Source: an uncultured Alistipes sp. (GTDB taxonomy: Bacteria > Bacteroidota > Bacteroidia > Bacteroidales > Rikenellaceae). From it: a DNA stretch of 64,000 nt. The position numbers and the translations under genes were made by a program. Shown piece after piece: positions 1-8,728 of the stretch. The stretch covers positions 1 through 64,000 of the forward strand of contig CAAGGR010000040.1 in NCBI GenBank assembly GCA_900769445.1, written 5' to 3'. The first letter of the stretch is position 1; the number at the start of each line of letters is the position of its first letter. The notes beneath the pieces are model-generated. The model saw only the letters and a program-made list of their open reading frames with translations, made no database searches and was not told the origin of the DNA.

Positions 1-120
1 CCCCTTTCATCCCTTTTTTGAGAAAAAGAGACGAAAGAGACTGCAGAGACGACAACGAAACTGAGTATCAAAAATGCTCCCTGCTGCCTCTGTTGTCTCT
101 GTTGTCCCTGCTGTCCTCCT
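1..120 (+). repeat. Second half of an interspersed repeat, cut by the window edge
   Basis: This is the distal half of the repeat found complete at 8225-8552 and 13216-13511. It holds a purine-rich array of 9-bp units of the GAGACNNNA type (about 20-54), the conserved GAAACTGAGTATCA link (57-70), and four pyrimidine-rich 9-bp units (CTGCTGCCT, CTGTTGTCT, CTGTTGTCC, CTGCTGTCC) at 81-116. The inverted-repeat core expected upstream lies outside the window. The terminal segment containing AAATAATCAACCTCC, present in the other two copies, is missing here. Short open frames across it are low-complexity and not believable genes. Confidence 0.8.
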
Positions 121-158
121 CCCAAAAGTCAGAGACTTTTAACTATTACTCATTACTA

Positions 159-190
159 ATTGGAAAATTTGTAATTTTTCCCTATCTTTG
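159..190 (+). promoter_or_regulatory. Bacteroidota-type promoter for the gene at 209
   Basis: ATTG at 159-162 (-33) and TATCTTTG at 183-190 (-7) are separated by exactly 20 nt. Transcription would start near 196, giving a leader of only about 13 nt before ATG 209. This placement argues against the TTG at 188, which lies inside the -7 box. Confidence 0.7.
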
Positions 191-208
191 TACGAATTAT
201 GCGCGCGT

Positions 209-3196
209 ATGTGTAGAATAAAGAAATATATTTTCACTATATTACTGATACTCTGTGGGTTACTTATCACGGAGAGCATCACTGCGCAGTATTACAGCTG
301 GGGTGTGGACTCGCCACGTCATAGGTGGAAGCAGATGAAGAGCGAGAATTACCGCGTGGTATACCCCACCACCTCTGCCGATATTGCCTCACGCATGATG
401 TACTACCTCGACATTGTGAAGGATGACATAAGCTATGGCTATCGCTATCCTGCCATGTCGATACCCTTTGTTGTACACCCCGAGAACTTCCGCTCCAACG
501 GTCTTGTGATGTGGATGCCACGACGTGTAGAGTTTCTTGCCACACCAAACGTTAGCTCCTTTGCCACGCCATGGGTGAAGCAGCTTATAGCCCATGAGTA
601 TCGCCATGCGGTGCAGTACAACAACCTCAACCGCGGAGTCTTTAAGGGTCTGAGCTACCTCTTAGGACAGCAGAGTTCCACAGTCAGTCTACTTGTGATG
701 CCCCTATGGGTTATGGAGGGCGACTGCGTACACACCGAGACCGAGATGACAACCTTTGGTCGCGGTATGCAGCCATCCTTTACCCTCACCTATCGTGCCT
801 ATGGCGATGTGGGCAATGCCTTCAAAAATATAGATAAGTGGTTTTGTGGCTCTTACAAGGATTATATCCCCGACCACTACCAGCTTGGATATCTTATGTC
901 GCGCCACGCCTACAACCGCTTTGGTCGCATCTTAGGCGATGGCATGGCGGAGCTTACCACGCGTCGCCCCTATATGGTGGTATCTACGTCGTGGGCACTC
1001 AATAACTTGATAGGTCTCTCCGAGACAAATCTCTTCTACGACACCTTCTACACCCTCGCAGGGGTATGGGAGGAGTTGCCTACAGAGCAAACTACAACCT
1101 ATCTCACTATCCCTGAGCCAAAGTCGCACACGATATACTCCCATCCGCAAGTTACCTACGATGGCGATATTATTATGCTCAAGGAGGACTTAGACCGCCC
1201 TACAGCCTTTGTGCGCTTGGATAGTATCGGTGTGGAGCGTCATATTGCCTATACTGGCAATGTCTCTACACGCCCTGCGCTGAGCAAGATGGGAAGATTA
1301 TGGTGGACAGAGTATCGTCGTAGCCCCCTATTCGACCATGAGGTATACTCGATGCTCTGCTATATGGATCTTGCTGAGGAGCGCCCACACTACTATAGAG
1401 AGTACACCAACATCCTCTACCCCACACCTACCGAGGGTCGTGGCATCGCATGGGTGGAGTACACCCCCGATGGCGTATATACCATCGTGGTAAATGGCGC
1501 CTCAGACCTCGACAAGCGCACATCGCTACCATGTGGCAGCGAGATACATGGCATGGCGTGGGATGATGCCACCTTAGGCCTCTACATCTTGGTTACCGAC
1601 GACGAGGGTATGCATATCGCTCGCGTAGTACGTGGTGGTATAGAGAGGGTTACACGCCCTTCATACTCAACACTTAGCGACCTCCGCGCCAAAGATGGCA
1701 AGCTCTACTTCGGCTCTATATCTTCGGGTCTCGACGAGTTGCACTACTACGACCTCAGCGAGGATAAAGAGTACCGCATCTCGCAGTCGCGCTATGGCTC
1801 CTTCAACCCTATGCCTTATGACAATAGTCGCGTAGTGGCTACCTCCTACGATAGGCGTGGCTACCTACCAGTAATGCAGGATATGGGCAACAAAGAAGAG
1901 GTTGCATACCGCCCAGCACCCCCAAAGATACTCCTCCCTGAGGGCAGAGAGTGGGGCGTGGTAAACCTCGACACGGTACGCTTTACCTCGGCAGATGGGG
2001 AGCGCATCGAGAGCCAGACACCCCCTAAGCGCTTCAATAAGTTTGGACATATGTTCAACATACACAGCTGGGCGCCAGTATCCTACGACCCATATACCCT
2101 TATCGAGGAGCAATCCATAGCCTTCAACCTCGGCGGTACCATAATGTCGCAGAACATACTCTCCACCACCGAAGGCTTCCTAACCTATGGCTGGAATCAG
2201 CACGAAGGCTCGGTATGGAAGGGTCTTATACGCTACTATGGCTTAGGCTTAAACCTATGGGTTCGAGGTGTTTATGGTGGTCGTCAGACACTCCACACCA
2301 TCTACTACTACGACCCTGCTACGCAGAAGGATGTCTTCCCAGACATACCACAGCTTGGTCGCTACTACTCCGCATCAGTGGGTGCTACGCTGCCTATCCT
2401 CTTACAACGAGGCTACCACACCCGCCAGCTCGCCATATCTGCCGTCTGGAACCACTCCAACGGTATGAAGGTAAACGTTGGTAAAATACGCTACGAGAAT
2501 GGTGGCAAAATATCGAACTTCGAGAAGCTCGGATACTCGGAGGGTGTACGTCAGCTTAGTGTAGGCGTTACCTTCCAAGACTATGTGCGTCAGGCACACC
2601 GCGACTTCCTACCTCCATACGGCTTTGTGGCGCAGGCAAGCTATACCCTAAACCCAACAAGCAAAGATATGGGACACCTCTTAGTGGGATATGGCAAGGT
2701 CTACACACGCGGTTTCGCTCCGCACCACTCCCTCTCGTTCGAAGCTACATACCAAAACTCCTTTGGTGGCTTCCAGTCGAAGTATGTACTCTCGAACCTC
2801 TCGTTTAGCTCTACGCGTCTGCTACCACGAGGCTTCTCCTCGAATGAGATTGTAAATAAAAACTATGTGGCTACGGCACTGAACTATCAGCTACCAGTAT
2901 GCTATCCCGAGATGGGTATTCGTGGCACTATATACCTTAAGCGCATACGCCTCAACATGGGTCTCGATGCAGCATCGTTCTACAGCCCTAAGTTCCATCC
3001 AGTTACTGGAGATATCGTCGAGCGACGCTCCCATATCGGCTCCTACGGCATCGACCTCGGCTTCGATTTCAACGTGCTTGCCATGCCTGAGGCAGCAACA
3101 ATATCGGCAAAGTTCTCGTTATATAGACGTATGTCGCTCAACCCATACCGTGGCGGTAGATACTTCTACTCCTTTAGCGTAGGACTACCATTTTAG
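209..3196 (+). CDS. Large secreted surface protein: HEYRH zinc-peptidase-like region, propeller-like middle, C-terminal barrel-like region
   Basis: About 995 residues from ATG 209, which gives a clean signal peptide (KK, then ILLILCGLLI, then a TAQ cleavage site). The N-terminal third carries LIAHEYRHAVQ, a gluzincin HExxH motif at residues 129-133. It is followed by WVMEGD, with a Glu near 170 that could be the third zinc ligand. The middle third has repeated short strands reminiscent of TolB/WD-like propellers. The last roughly 350 residues show alternating aromatic/glycine strands and end in SFSVGLPF, whose C-terminal aromatic is typical of outer-membrane barrels. Catalysis and barrel are inferred from sequence pattern only. 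It is followed 22 nt later by the PBP1A gene in the same direction. I recognise no established name for the family. Confidence 0.75.
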   Translation: MCRIKKYIFTILLILCGLLITESITAQYYSWGVDSPRHRWKQMKSENYRVVYPTTSADIASRMMYYLDIVKDDISYGYRYPAMSIPFVVHPENFRSNGLVMWMPRRVEFLATPNVSSFATPWVKQLIAHEYRHAVQYNNLNRGVFKGLSYLLGQQSSTVSLLVMPLWVMEGDCVHTETEMTTFGRGMQPSFTLTYRAYGDVGNAFKNIDKWFCGSYKDYIPDHYQLGYLMSRHAYNRFGRILGDGMAELTTRRPYMVVSTSWALNNLIGLSETNLFYDTFYTLAGVWEELPTEQTTTYLTIPEPKSHTIYSHPQVTYDGDIIMLKEDLDRPTAFVRLDSIGVERHIAYTGNVSTRPALSKMGRLWWTEYRRSPLFDHEVYSMLCYMDLAEERPHYYREYTNILYPTPTEGRGIAWVEYTPDGVYTIVVNGASDLDKRTSLPCGSEIHGMAWDDATLGLYILVTDDEGMHIARVVRGGIERVTRPSYSTLSDLRAKDGKLYFGSISSGLDELHYYDLSEDKEYRISQSRYGSFNPMPYDNSRVVATSYDRRGYLPVMQDMGNKEEVAYRPAPPKILLPEGREWGVVNLDTVRFTSADGERIESQTPPKRFNKFGHMFNIHSWAPVSYDPYTLIEEQSIAFNLGGTIMSQNILSTTEGFLTYGWNQHEGSVWKGLIRYYGLGLNLWVRGVYGGRQTLHTIYYYDPATQKDVFPDIPQLGRYYSASVGATLPILLQRGYHTRQLAISAVWNHSNGMKVNVGKIRYENGGKISNFEKLGYSEGVRQLSVGVTFQDYVRQAHRDFLPPYGFVAQASYTLNPTSKDMGHLLVGYGKVYTRGFAPHHSLSFEATYQNSFGGFQSKYVLSNLSFSSTRLLPRGFSSNEIVNKNYVATALNYQLPVCYPEMGIRGTIYLKRIRLNMGLDAASFYSPKFHPVTGDIVERRSHIGSYGIDLGFDFNVLAMPEAATISAKFSLYRRMSLNPYRGGRYFYSFSVGLPF

Positions 3197-3218
3197 CAAC
3201 TAACAAACACTTAACTCT

Positions 3219-5669
3219 ATGAAAAACAGCAGAGTAACCAAAAATAAACGAAAGTCTGTAAGGGACATCATAATAATCGCACTGTGGTCATTGATGGCTG
3301 TGGGCGTAGTCTCGGTGGCGGGACTCTTCCTGCTTGCCAAGAGTGAGATATTGGGCCCTATGCCTACCTTCGACGAGTTGGAAAACCCTAAGACCAACCT
3401 CGCAACGCAGATATTCTCCGAGGATGGCGAGGTCATAGGCACATACTTCATCGAGAACCGCACATACCTCTCCTACGAGGAGCTATTCCCTGCCGACAGC
3501 AAGCTCTGGCTCGAGATAGATGGCCATAAGTTACCCCCTATCGTTGCGGCACTCCTTGCTACGGAGGATGTACGCTTCTTCGACCACGCAGGTATCGACT
3601 TCATAGGCACTGCCCGCGCAGGTATCAAGACCGTGATTCTCCGCCAGTCGGGACAGGGTGGAGGTAGCACCATCACACAGCAGTTGGCTAAGAACCTATA
3701 CAAGACCCGCCGCCATAAGGAGGGCTTACAGGGTAATGCTGGCACCTTAGCCGCTAAGGCTCAGGAGTATGTCATCGCCACACAGCTCGAGTACAACTAC
3801 ACCAAAGAGGAGATTGTGGCCATGTACCTCAACACCGTAGAGTTCTCGAACTCCAACTTCGGTATCAAGTCGGCAGCCAATAACTTCTTCGGCAAGGAGC
3901 CTTGCGACCTCAAGATTGAGGAGGCGGCAGTAATCGCAGGTCAGGTAAAAGCCCCAGGCACCTACGCCCCACTCAAGCGTGGCAAGCCTAACGAGCGCGC
4001 CCGCGAGCGTCGCAACACCGTTCTCGACCGTCTTGTCGTAGCAGGAGCTATAGATGGTGATGTAGCCGACTCACTGAAGGCACTCCCTATCGACCTCTCG
4101 CGCTACCGTCGTGCTGCCGATGCCCACAACGAGGGTACTGCGACCTACTTCCGCGAGATGGTGCGTCGTACGATGATGGCTAAGGAGCCTCAGCGCCGCA
4201 ACTACTACACAAAGTGGGACTACGAGCAAGCCCTCAAGGAGTATAACGAGAACCCTATCTATGGCTGGTGCTTCAAGAATTTGAAGGCTAACGGAGAGCC
4301 ATACGACATCTACCGCGATGGCCTTAAGATATACACCACTGTCGACGCCAGCATGCAGCGCTATGCCGAGCAGGCGATGAAGGAGCATATGGCGGAGCTT
4401 GTGCAGCCACGCATGGAGGCACAGATAAAGAGCCGTGGCGGCTCGCTCTTCCCCGACCTCACGAAGGAGGAGTCCGATGCTAAGATTTCAGAGGCTCTGC
4501 GCCACACCGACCGCTGGCGCGAGATGTCGAAGGCTGGAGCTTCGGAGAAGGAGATATTAAGCGCCTTTAAGACCCCTCAAAATATGAGCGTCTTCACCTT
4601 TAAGGGTGTGCGCGATACGGTGATGACACCGCGCGACTCGGTCGTACACTACAAGAAGATTATGCGCGCCTCGTTCGTAGCTATAGACCCTACTACGGGC
4701 TACGTTCGCGCCTATGTCGGTGGCCCCGACTACCGCTACTTCAAGTATGATGCTGCCACACAGGGTAAGCGCCAGGTAGGCTCTACGGCAAAGCCTTTTA
4801 TCTACACCTTCGCCATCGACCACCTTGGTCTCTCGCCTTGCACACCAGTACCTAACGTACCAGTCTCTATCGAGACCCCAGCAGGTATATGGTCGCCTAA
4901 GGAGGCTGGTGAGGTGGAGTACACGGGTGTAAACCCTCTCTACTGGGGCTTGGCCAACAGCCGCAACAACTACTCGGCATGGATTATGAAGCAGGCTAAG
5001 CGTCCTGAGGCTGTGGCGGAGTTTATCCACGACATCGGCATCAAGAGCTTTATCGACCCCGTTGCAGCCCTCTGCATCGGCTCATACGACAGCAACACCT
5101 TCGAGATGGCATCGGCATACTCTACCTTCGCTAATCAGGGTGTTCACATAGACCCAATCTTCGTAACCCGCATCGAGGATAACCAGGGCAACGTGCTTGC
5201 CACCTTCACACCTAAGACCGAGGATGTACTCTCTAAGCGTGTGGCATACACGATGATTACCATGATGCAGCGCGTGGTAACGATGGGTACGGCACGACGT
5301 CTGCTCTACGAATTTGGCTTCAACGATGTGGAGATTGCCGCTAAGACGGGTACTACAAACGACAACGTAGATGCGTGGTTTATGTGTGCTGTGCCAAACC
5401 TCGTTATTGGCGTATGGGTTGGTGGCGAGGAGAATAGCATCCACTTCACGAAGAATGCCGATGGCTCACGCATAGCACTCCCTATCGCAGGTAAGTTCCT
5501 CACGAAGGTCTACAATAATGGCTCGTTGGGCGTTGAGCGCGACGATAGATTTGTGCGCTCCGACGAGGTACCAGATTACACCTGCGAGCAGAGCGAGGAG
5601 GAGCAGAAGAGCAATACCACCACCCCAGATGAGGATATCTTCTTCGGTGGCGAGGAGGACTTCTTTTAA
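3219..5669 (+). CDS. Penicillin-binding protein 1A (bifunctional transglycosylase/transpeptidase)
   Basis: An 816-residue class A PBP that polymerises and cross-links peptidoglycan at the outer face of the inner membrane. A cytoplasmic basic N terminus is followed by one membrane segment (about 19-41). The GT51 domain shows EDVRFFDH (catalytic Glu near 116) and GGGSTITQQLAKN (near 147-159). The transpeptidase domain shows the serine motif STAKPF (Ser near 522, Lys near 525), SRN near 581 and KTGTT near 709. All catalytic motifs are intact and the length is usual for the family. The acidic, Ser/Thr-rich C-terminal tail (EEEQ to EEDFF) is low-complexity. The gene lies between the surface protein and asd, with short gaps on both sides. 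The start is the first ATG, just before a Lys/Arg-rich stretch. Confidence 0.93.
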   Translation: MKNSRVTKNKRKSVRDIIIIALWSLMAVGVVSVAGLFLLAKSEILGPMPTFDELENPKTNLATQIFSEDGEVIGTYFIENRTYLSYEELFPADSKLWLEIDGHKLPPIVAALLATEDVRFFDHAGIDFIGTARAGIKTVILRQSGQGGGSTITQQLAKNLYKTRRHKEGLQGNAGTLAAKAQEYVIATQLEYNYTKEEIVAMYLNTVEFSNSNFGIKSAANNFFGKEPCDLKIEEAAVIAGQVKAPGTYAPLKRGKPNERARERRNTVLDRLVVAGAIDGDVADSLKALPIDLSRYRRAADAHNEGTATYFREMVRRTMMAKEPQRRNYYTKWDYEQALKEYNENPIYGWCFKNLKANGEPYDIYRDGLKIYTTVDASMQRYAEQAMKEHMAELVQPRMEAQIKSRGGSLFPDLTKEESDAKISEALRHTDRWREMSKAGASEKEILSAFKTPQNMSVFTFKGVRDTVMTPRDSVVHYKKIMRASFVAIDPTTGYVRAYVGGPDYRYFKYDAATQGKRQVGSTAKPFIYTFAIDHLGLSPCTPVPNVPVSIETPAGIWSPKEAGEVEYTGVNPLYWGLANSRNNYSAWIMKQAKRPEAVAEFIHDIGIKSFIDPVAALCIGSYDSNTFEMASAYSTFANQGVHIDPIFVTRIEDNQGNVLATFTPKTEDVLSKRVAYTMITMMQRVVTMGTARRLLYEFGFNDVEIAAKTGTTNDNVDAWFMCAVPNLVIGVWVGGEENSIHFTKNADGSRIALPIAGKFLTKVYNNGSLGVERDDRFVRSDEVPDYTCEQSEEEQKSNTTTPDEDIFFGGEEDFF

Positions 5670-5693
5670 CAACATTTTTAACAATATATAATT

Positions 5694-6695
5694 ATGAAGA
5701 TTGCAATCGTTGGAGCGAGTGGCGCAGTAGGTCAGGAGTTCCTATCAATACTTGAGAATCACCCAATGCCAATTGAGGAGCTACTCCTCTTTGGCTCAAA
5801 GCGTAGCGCAGGCACTACATACCGTTTTCGCGGTAAGGATATTGTTGTGCGCGAGCTGCAACACAACGACGACTTCAAGGATGTAGATGTTGCCCTCTGC
5901 TCAGCAGGAGGCTCTACCTCTATCGAGTTTGCCGAGACCATCACCAAGCACGGTACATTTATGATTGACAACTCCTCAGCCTTCCGCATGGAGGAGGATG
6001 TTCCGTTGGTTGTACCCGAGGTCAATGGCGAGGATGCCTTCAACGCCCCACGTCGCATCATCGCAAACCCTAACTGCACAACTATCCAAATGGTTGTGGC
6101 ACTGAACGTTATCGAGAAACTATCACATATCGAGCGCGTTCATGTAGCCACCTACCAGTCGGCAAGTGGTGCTGGCGCAACAGCGATGCAGGAGTTCAAG
6201 GAGCAGCAGCGCGCTGTGGTTGAGGGCAACGAGCCTAAAGTGGAGAAGTTCGCCTACCAACTCGCCTGCAACCTTATCCCACATATCGACGTATTCCAGG
6301 ACAACGACTACACGAAGGAGGAGATGAAGATGTACCACGAGACCCGCAAGATTATGCACTCCGATATCCGCGTCTCTGCCACCTGTGTACGTGTACCTGT
6401 TATGCGCGCCCACTCAGAGGCTGTATGGGTGGAGACCGAGGAGGAGCTATCTTTGGAGCGTGTACGCGAGGCCTTTGCCAATGCTGAGGGTGTCGTTCTT
6501 CTTGACGAGCCAGCTAAGAAGTGCTACCCAATGCCACTATACGCCGAGGGCAAAGACCCAGTATATGTAGGTCGTATCCGCAAGGACTTAGGCTCGGAGC
6601 GTGGTCTCTCGTTCTGGTGCGTAGCCGACCAAATCCGCAAGGGCGCAGCCTTGAACGCCATCCAGATTTTGGAGCTTTTAGTGGCGCAGAAATAG
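5694..6695 (+). CDS. asd: Aspartate-semialdehyde dehydrogenase
   Basis: A 333-residue NADPH-dependent enzyme that reduces aspartyl phosphate to aspartate semialdehyde, the branch point to Lys/DAP, Thr and Met. The Rossmann motif [11 protein letters not shown] is at the N terminus. The active-site Cys is C128 in NPNCTTIQ. The segment [10 protein letters not shown] belongs to the conserved substrate region. Length is normal. The matching aspartate kinase is far away at 29340, so the pathway is not clustered here. The gene is 24 nt after pbp1A and is followed by a small terminator-like hairpin (6711-6735). Confidence 0.93.
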   Translation: MKIAIVGASGAVGQEFLSILENHPMPIEELLLFGSKRSAGTTYRFRGKDIVVRELQHNDDFKDVDVALCSAGGSTSIEFAETITKHGTFMIDNSSAFRMEEDVPLVVPEVNGEDAFNAPRRIIANPNCTTIQMVVALNVIEKLSHIERVHVATYQSASGAGATAMQEFKEQQRAVVEGNEPKVEKFAYQLACNLIPHIDVFQDNDYTKEEMKMYHETRKIMHSDIRVSATCVRVPVMRAHSEAVWVETEEELSLERVREAFANAEGVVLLDEPAKKCYPMPLYAEGKDPVYVGRIRKDLGSERGLSFWCVADQIRKGAALNAIQILELLVAQK

Positions 6696-6710
6696 TCTAC
6701 AAAGAGGCTG

Positions 6711-6735
6711 TGTTATTTGGATAACAATTTTTTTG
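6711..6735 (+). terminator. Small hairpin with T-run after asd
   Basis: TGTTAT, a TTGG loop, then ATAACA (6711-6726), followed by an A and a run of eight T. The stem is short and AT-rich, so termination strength is uncertain. Confidence 0.5.
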
Positions 6736-6742
6736 TTCAACT

Positions 6743-6774
6743 ATTGCAATTGACCATATTTTTGTGTATCTTTG
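6743..6774 (+). promoter_or_regulatory. Promoter for tryptophanase
   Basis: ATTG at 6743-6746 and TATCTTTG at 6767-6774 are 20 nt apart, which matches the Bacteroidota consensus. The predicted start near 6780 gives a roughly 70-nt A-rich leader. I see no TnaC-like leader peptide in it. Confidence 0.7.
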
Positions 6775-6849
6775 CCACAAAATAGACTTAACAAGCAAAA
6801 AAAGAGTAAATTATTAAAGTAAAAGTATAACCTAAAAAACTAAATTATT

Positions 6850-8223
6850 ATGGAAATCCCATTTGCAGAAGCGTATCGCATTAAGATGGTTGAGCCATTG
6901 AAGAAGAGCACACGCGCAGAGCGTGAGCAGTGGCTTAAGGATGCACACTACAACCTTTTCGGTCTTAAGTCTGAGCAGGTATATATCGACTGCTTGACAG
7001 ACTCTGGTACTGGTGCCATGAGCGACCGTCAGTGGGCAGCAATGATGACTGGCGACGAGGCTTACGCTGGTTCGAAGTCATTCTTCGAGCTTAAGGAGAC
7101 AATCGGCAAGATTACAGGTTTCGAGTATGTAATCCCTACACACCAGGGTCGTGCTGCTGAGAACGTATTGTTCTCTCACCTTGTAAAGGAGGGCGACATC
7201 ATCCCAGGTAACTCACACTTCGATACTACTAAGGGTCATATCGAGTTCCGTAAGGCTACAGCTTTGGACTGCACTATCGACGCAGCGAAGGATACTCAGC
7301 TCGAGATTCCTTTCAAGGGTGAGGTAGACTGCGCTAAGTTGGAGAAGGCTTTGGCTGAGAACGCTGAGAAGATTCCATTCATCATCGTAACTGTTACTAA
7401 CAACACTGCAGGTGGTCAGCCTGTATCAATGAAGAACTTGCGCGACGTACGTGCTATCGCTGACAAGTATGGCAAGCGCGTAGTATTCGACTCAGCACGT
7501 TTCGTTGAGAACGCATACTTCATCAAGACTCGTGAGGAGGGCTACGCAGATAAGACTATCAAGGAGATCTGTAAGGAGATGTTCTCTTACGCTGACGGTA
7601 TGACAATGTCATCTAAGAAGGACGGTCTTGTAAATATGGGTGGTTTCATCGCTACACGTCATGAGGATTGGTATGAGGGTGCTAAGCGTTTCTGTATCCC
7701 ATTCGAGGGCTTCTTGACATACGGTGGTATGAACGGTCGTGATATGGCTGCTTTGGCAGTAGGTCTCGACGAGAACACTGAGCTTGAGACTATCGAGACT
7801 CGTATCAAGCAGGTACAGTATCTTGCTGCTAAGCTTGACGAGTACGGTATCCCTTACCAGCGCCCTGTTGGTGGCCACGCTTTGTTCGTAGATGCTGACA
7901 AGGTATTGTCTAACATCCCTAAGGAGGAGTTCCCAGCACAGACACTCGCTATCGAGCTTTACCTTGAGGCTGGTGTTCGTGGTTGCGAGATTGGTTACAT
8001 CCTTGCAGACCGCGATCCTGTAACTCGCGAGAACCGCTTCGGTGGTCTTGACCTCCTTCGTTTGTGCATCGCTCGTCGTTCATACACAAACAACCACATG
8101 GACGTTATCGCTGCAGCGCTTAAGAACGTATACGACCGTCGCCACGAGATCACACGCGGTGTGAAGATCGTTTGGGAGACAGAGTTGATGCGTCACTTTA
8201 CAGTTAAGCTCGAGCGCTTGTAA
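6850..8223 (+). CDS. tnaA: Tryptophanase (tryptophan indole-lyase)
   Basis: A 457-residue PLP enzyme that splits tryptophan into indole, pyruvate and ammonia. LTDSGTGAMSD, IPTHQGRAAENV and SSKKDGLVNMGG (PLP lysine K257) mark the tryptophanase/tyrosine phenol-lyase family. Two places favour tryptophanase: HFDTT, where tyrosine phenol-lyases have FTTT, and VRGCEIG, where they carry the tyrosine-binding Arg in SMERG. This reading is by memory of the families, not alignment. Codons here are richer in GGT, CGT, GCT and AAC than in neighbouring genes, suggesting high expression. It has its own promoter, and no transporter gene (mtr/tnaB) is adjacent. A repeat element begins 1 nt after the stop codon. 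Confidence 0.9.
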   Translation: MEIPFAEAYRIKMVEPLKKSTRAEREQWLKDAHYNLFGLKSEQVYIDCLTDSGTGAMSDRQWAAMMTGDEAYAGSKSFFELKETIGKITGFEYVIPTHQGRAAENVLFSHLVKEGDIIPGNSHFDTTKGHIEFRKATALDCTIDAAKDTQLEIPFKGEVDCAKLEKALAENAEKIPFIIVTVTNNTAGGQPVSMKNLRDVRAIADKYGKRVVFDSARFVENAYFIKTREEGYADKTIKEICKEMFSYADGMTMSSKKDGLVNMGGFIATRHEDWYEGAKRFCIPFEGFLTYGGMNGRDMAALAVGLDENTELETIETRIKQVQYLAAKLDEYGIPYQRPVGGHALFVDADKVLSNIPKEEFPAQTLAIELYLEAGVRGCEIGYILADRDPVTRENRFGGLDLLRLCIARRSYTNNHMDVIAAALKNVYDRRHEITRGVKIVWETELMRHFTVKLERL

Positions 8224-8224
8224 T

Positions 8225-8350
8225 AATTTCTTGTGATAAGGGGTCATCTTCGACTCTTCAGTCAAACTGGCGAATGGGAAATACGTCAAGTATGTCCCAT
8301 CCGCCAGTTTTCGTGTCAGAGCCAAATCTGCCCCCTTCTGACAAGAAATT
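8225..8350 (+). repeat. Repeat core, copy 1: inverted repeat enclosing a structured hairpin
   Basis: The outer arms (8225-8246 and about 8329-8350) are near-complementary 22-mers built on AATTTCTTGT and AAGGGGTCA. Inside, the 9-bp stem AAACTGGCG/CGCCAGTTT (8264-8272, 8302-8310) is perfect. It closes an apex (8273-8301) that itself pairs TGGGA-ATAC with GTAT-TCCCA around an A/G mismatch. It lies directly behind the tnaA stop and is read in the tnaA direction. The other complete copy is at 13384-13511. Confidence 0.85.
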
Positions 8351-8552
8351 GGGTCTCGCGCTGGGGGGAGGTTTTTTTTGAGACCACAGAGACCACAGAG
8401 ACGAAAGAGACCACAGCGAAACAGAGTATCATCAGAATGATAATAAATTTCTCTGTTGTCCATGTTGTCCATGTTGTCCCTGCTGTCCCTGCTGTCCCTG
8501 CTGTCCCCAAATAATCAACCTCCTCTGCGAAGCGCTACTTACTTTGCACTTT
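8351..8552 (+). repeat. Repeat second half, copy 1: two complementary 9-bp arrays
   Basis: After a T-run come purine units of the GAGACCACA type (8380-8415) and then the link GCGAAACAGAGTATCA. A TATCAT/ATGATA mini-hairpin follows. Next are six pyrimidine units (CTGTTGTCC, two ATGTTGTCC, three CTGCTGTCC) at 8453-8506. The segment ends with AAATAATCAACCTCC and a GCGAAGCGC hairpin remnant. The two arrays are mostly complementary. Because the period is 9, open reading frames run through it, but they are low-complexity artefacts. With the core it fills most of the gap between tnaA and the promoter at 8595. Confidence 0.8.
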
Positions 8553-8594
8553 TCACTTTAAGTTTAAAAGTCTGCGCCATTTCCCTACTCATTT

Positions 8595-8635
8595 TTTGCA
8601 TCTTACGATAAAAAATCCTATATTTGTATCGTAAG
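8595..8635 (+). promoter_or_regulatory. Promoter of the lipoprotein gene with an operator-like palindrome
   Basis: TTTG at 8595-8598 and TATATTTG at 8619-8626 are 20 nt apart. A perfect 9-bp inverted repeat, CTTACGATA (8602-8610) and TATCGTAAG (8627-8635), places one arm in the spacer and the other over the expected start site (about 8632). The left arm would not be transcribed, so this looks like a protein-binding site on DNA, not an RNA hairpin. A leader of about 95 nt follows before ATG 8729. Confidence 0.65.
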
Positions 8636-8728
8636 AGTTGGTCTTTGATAACAAGGCCACCTTATATATTTTCAGCTCTAATAGGCAAACATACTGAAAT
8701 ACAACTAATTAACTAAATAAATTGAACT

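Noticed and set aside
188..208. TTG start at 188 for the first large gene
   Set aside because: It lies inside the -7 box TATCTTTG; ATG 209 gives a proper signal peptide and a leader like those of other genes here.
6850..8223. Tyrosine phenol-lyase instead of tryptophanase
   Set aside because: The residues around HFDTT and VRGCEIG match the tryptophanase pattern and lack the tyrosine-binding Arg of the phenol-lyase.
8380..8506. Possible CRISPR array in the tandem 9-bp units
   Set aside because: Units are 9 bp, directly adjacent, without spacers or cas genes.
8233..8514. 93-residue open frame across repeat copy 1 (ETTETTETKETT-type and VPAVPAVP-type runs), and similar frames at 18-221 and 13106-13421
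   Set aside because: The 9-bp period keeps frames open by itself; translations are low-complexity and differ after the arrays because of frame shifts between copies. No start context or conservation of the second half.
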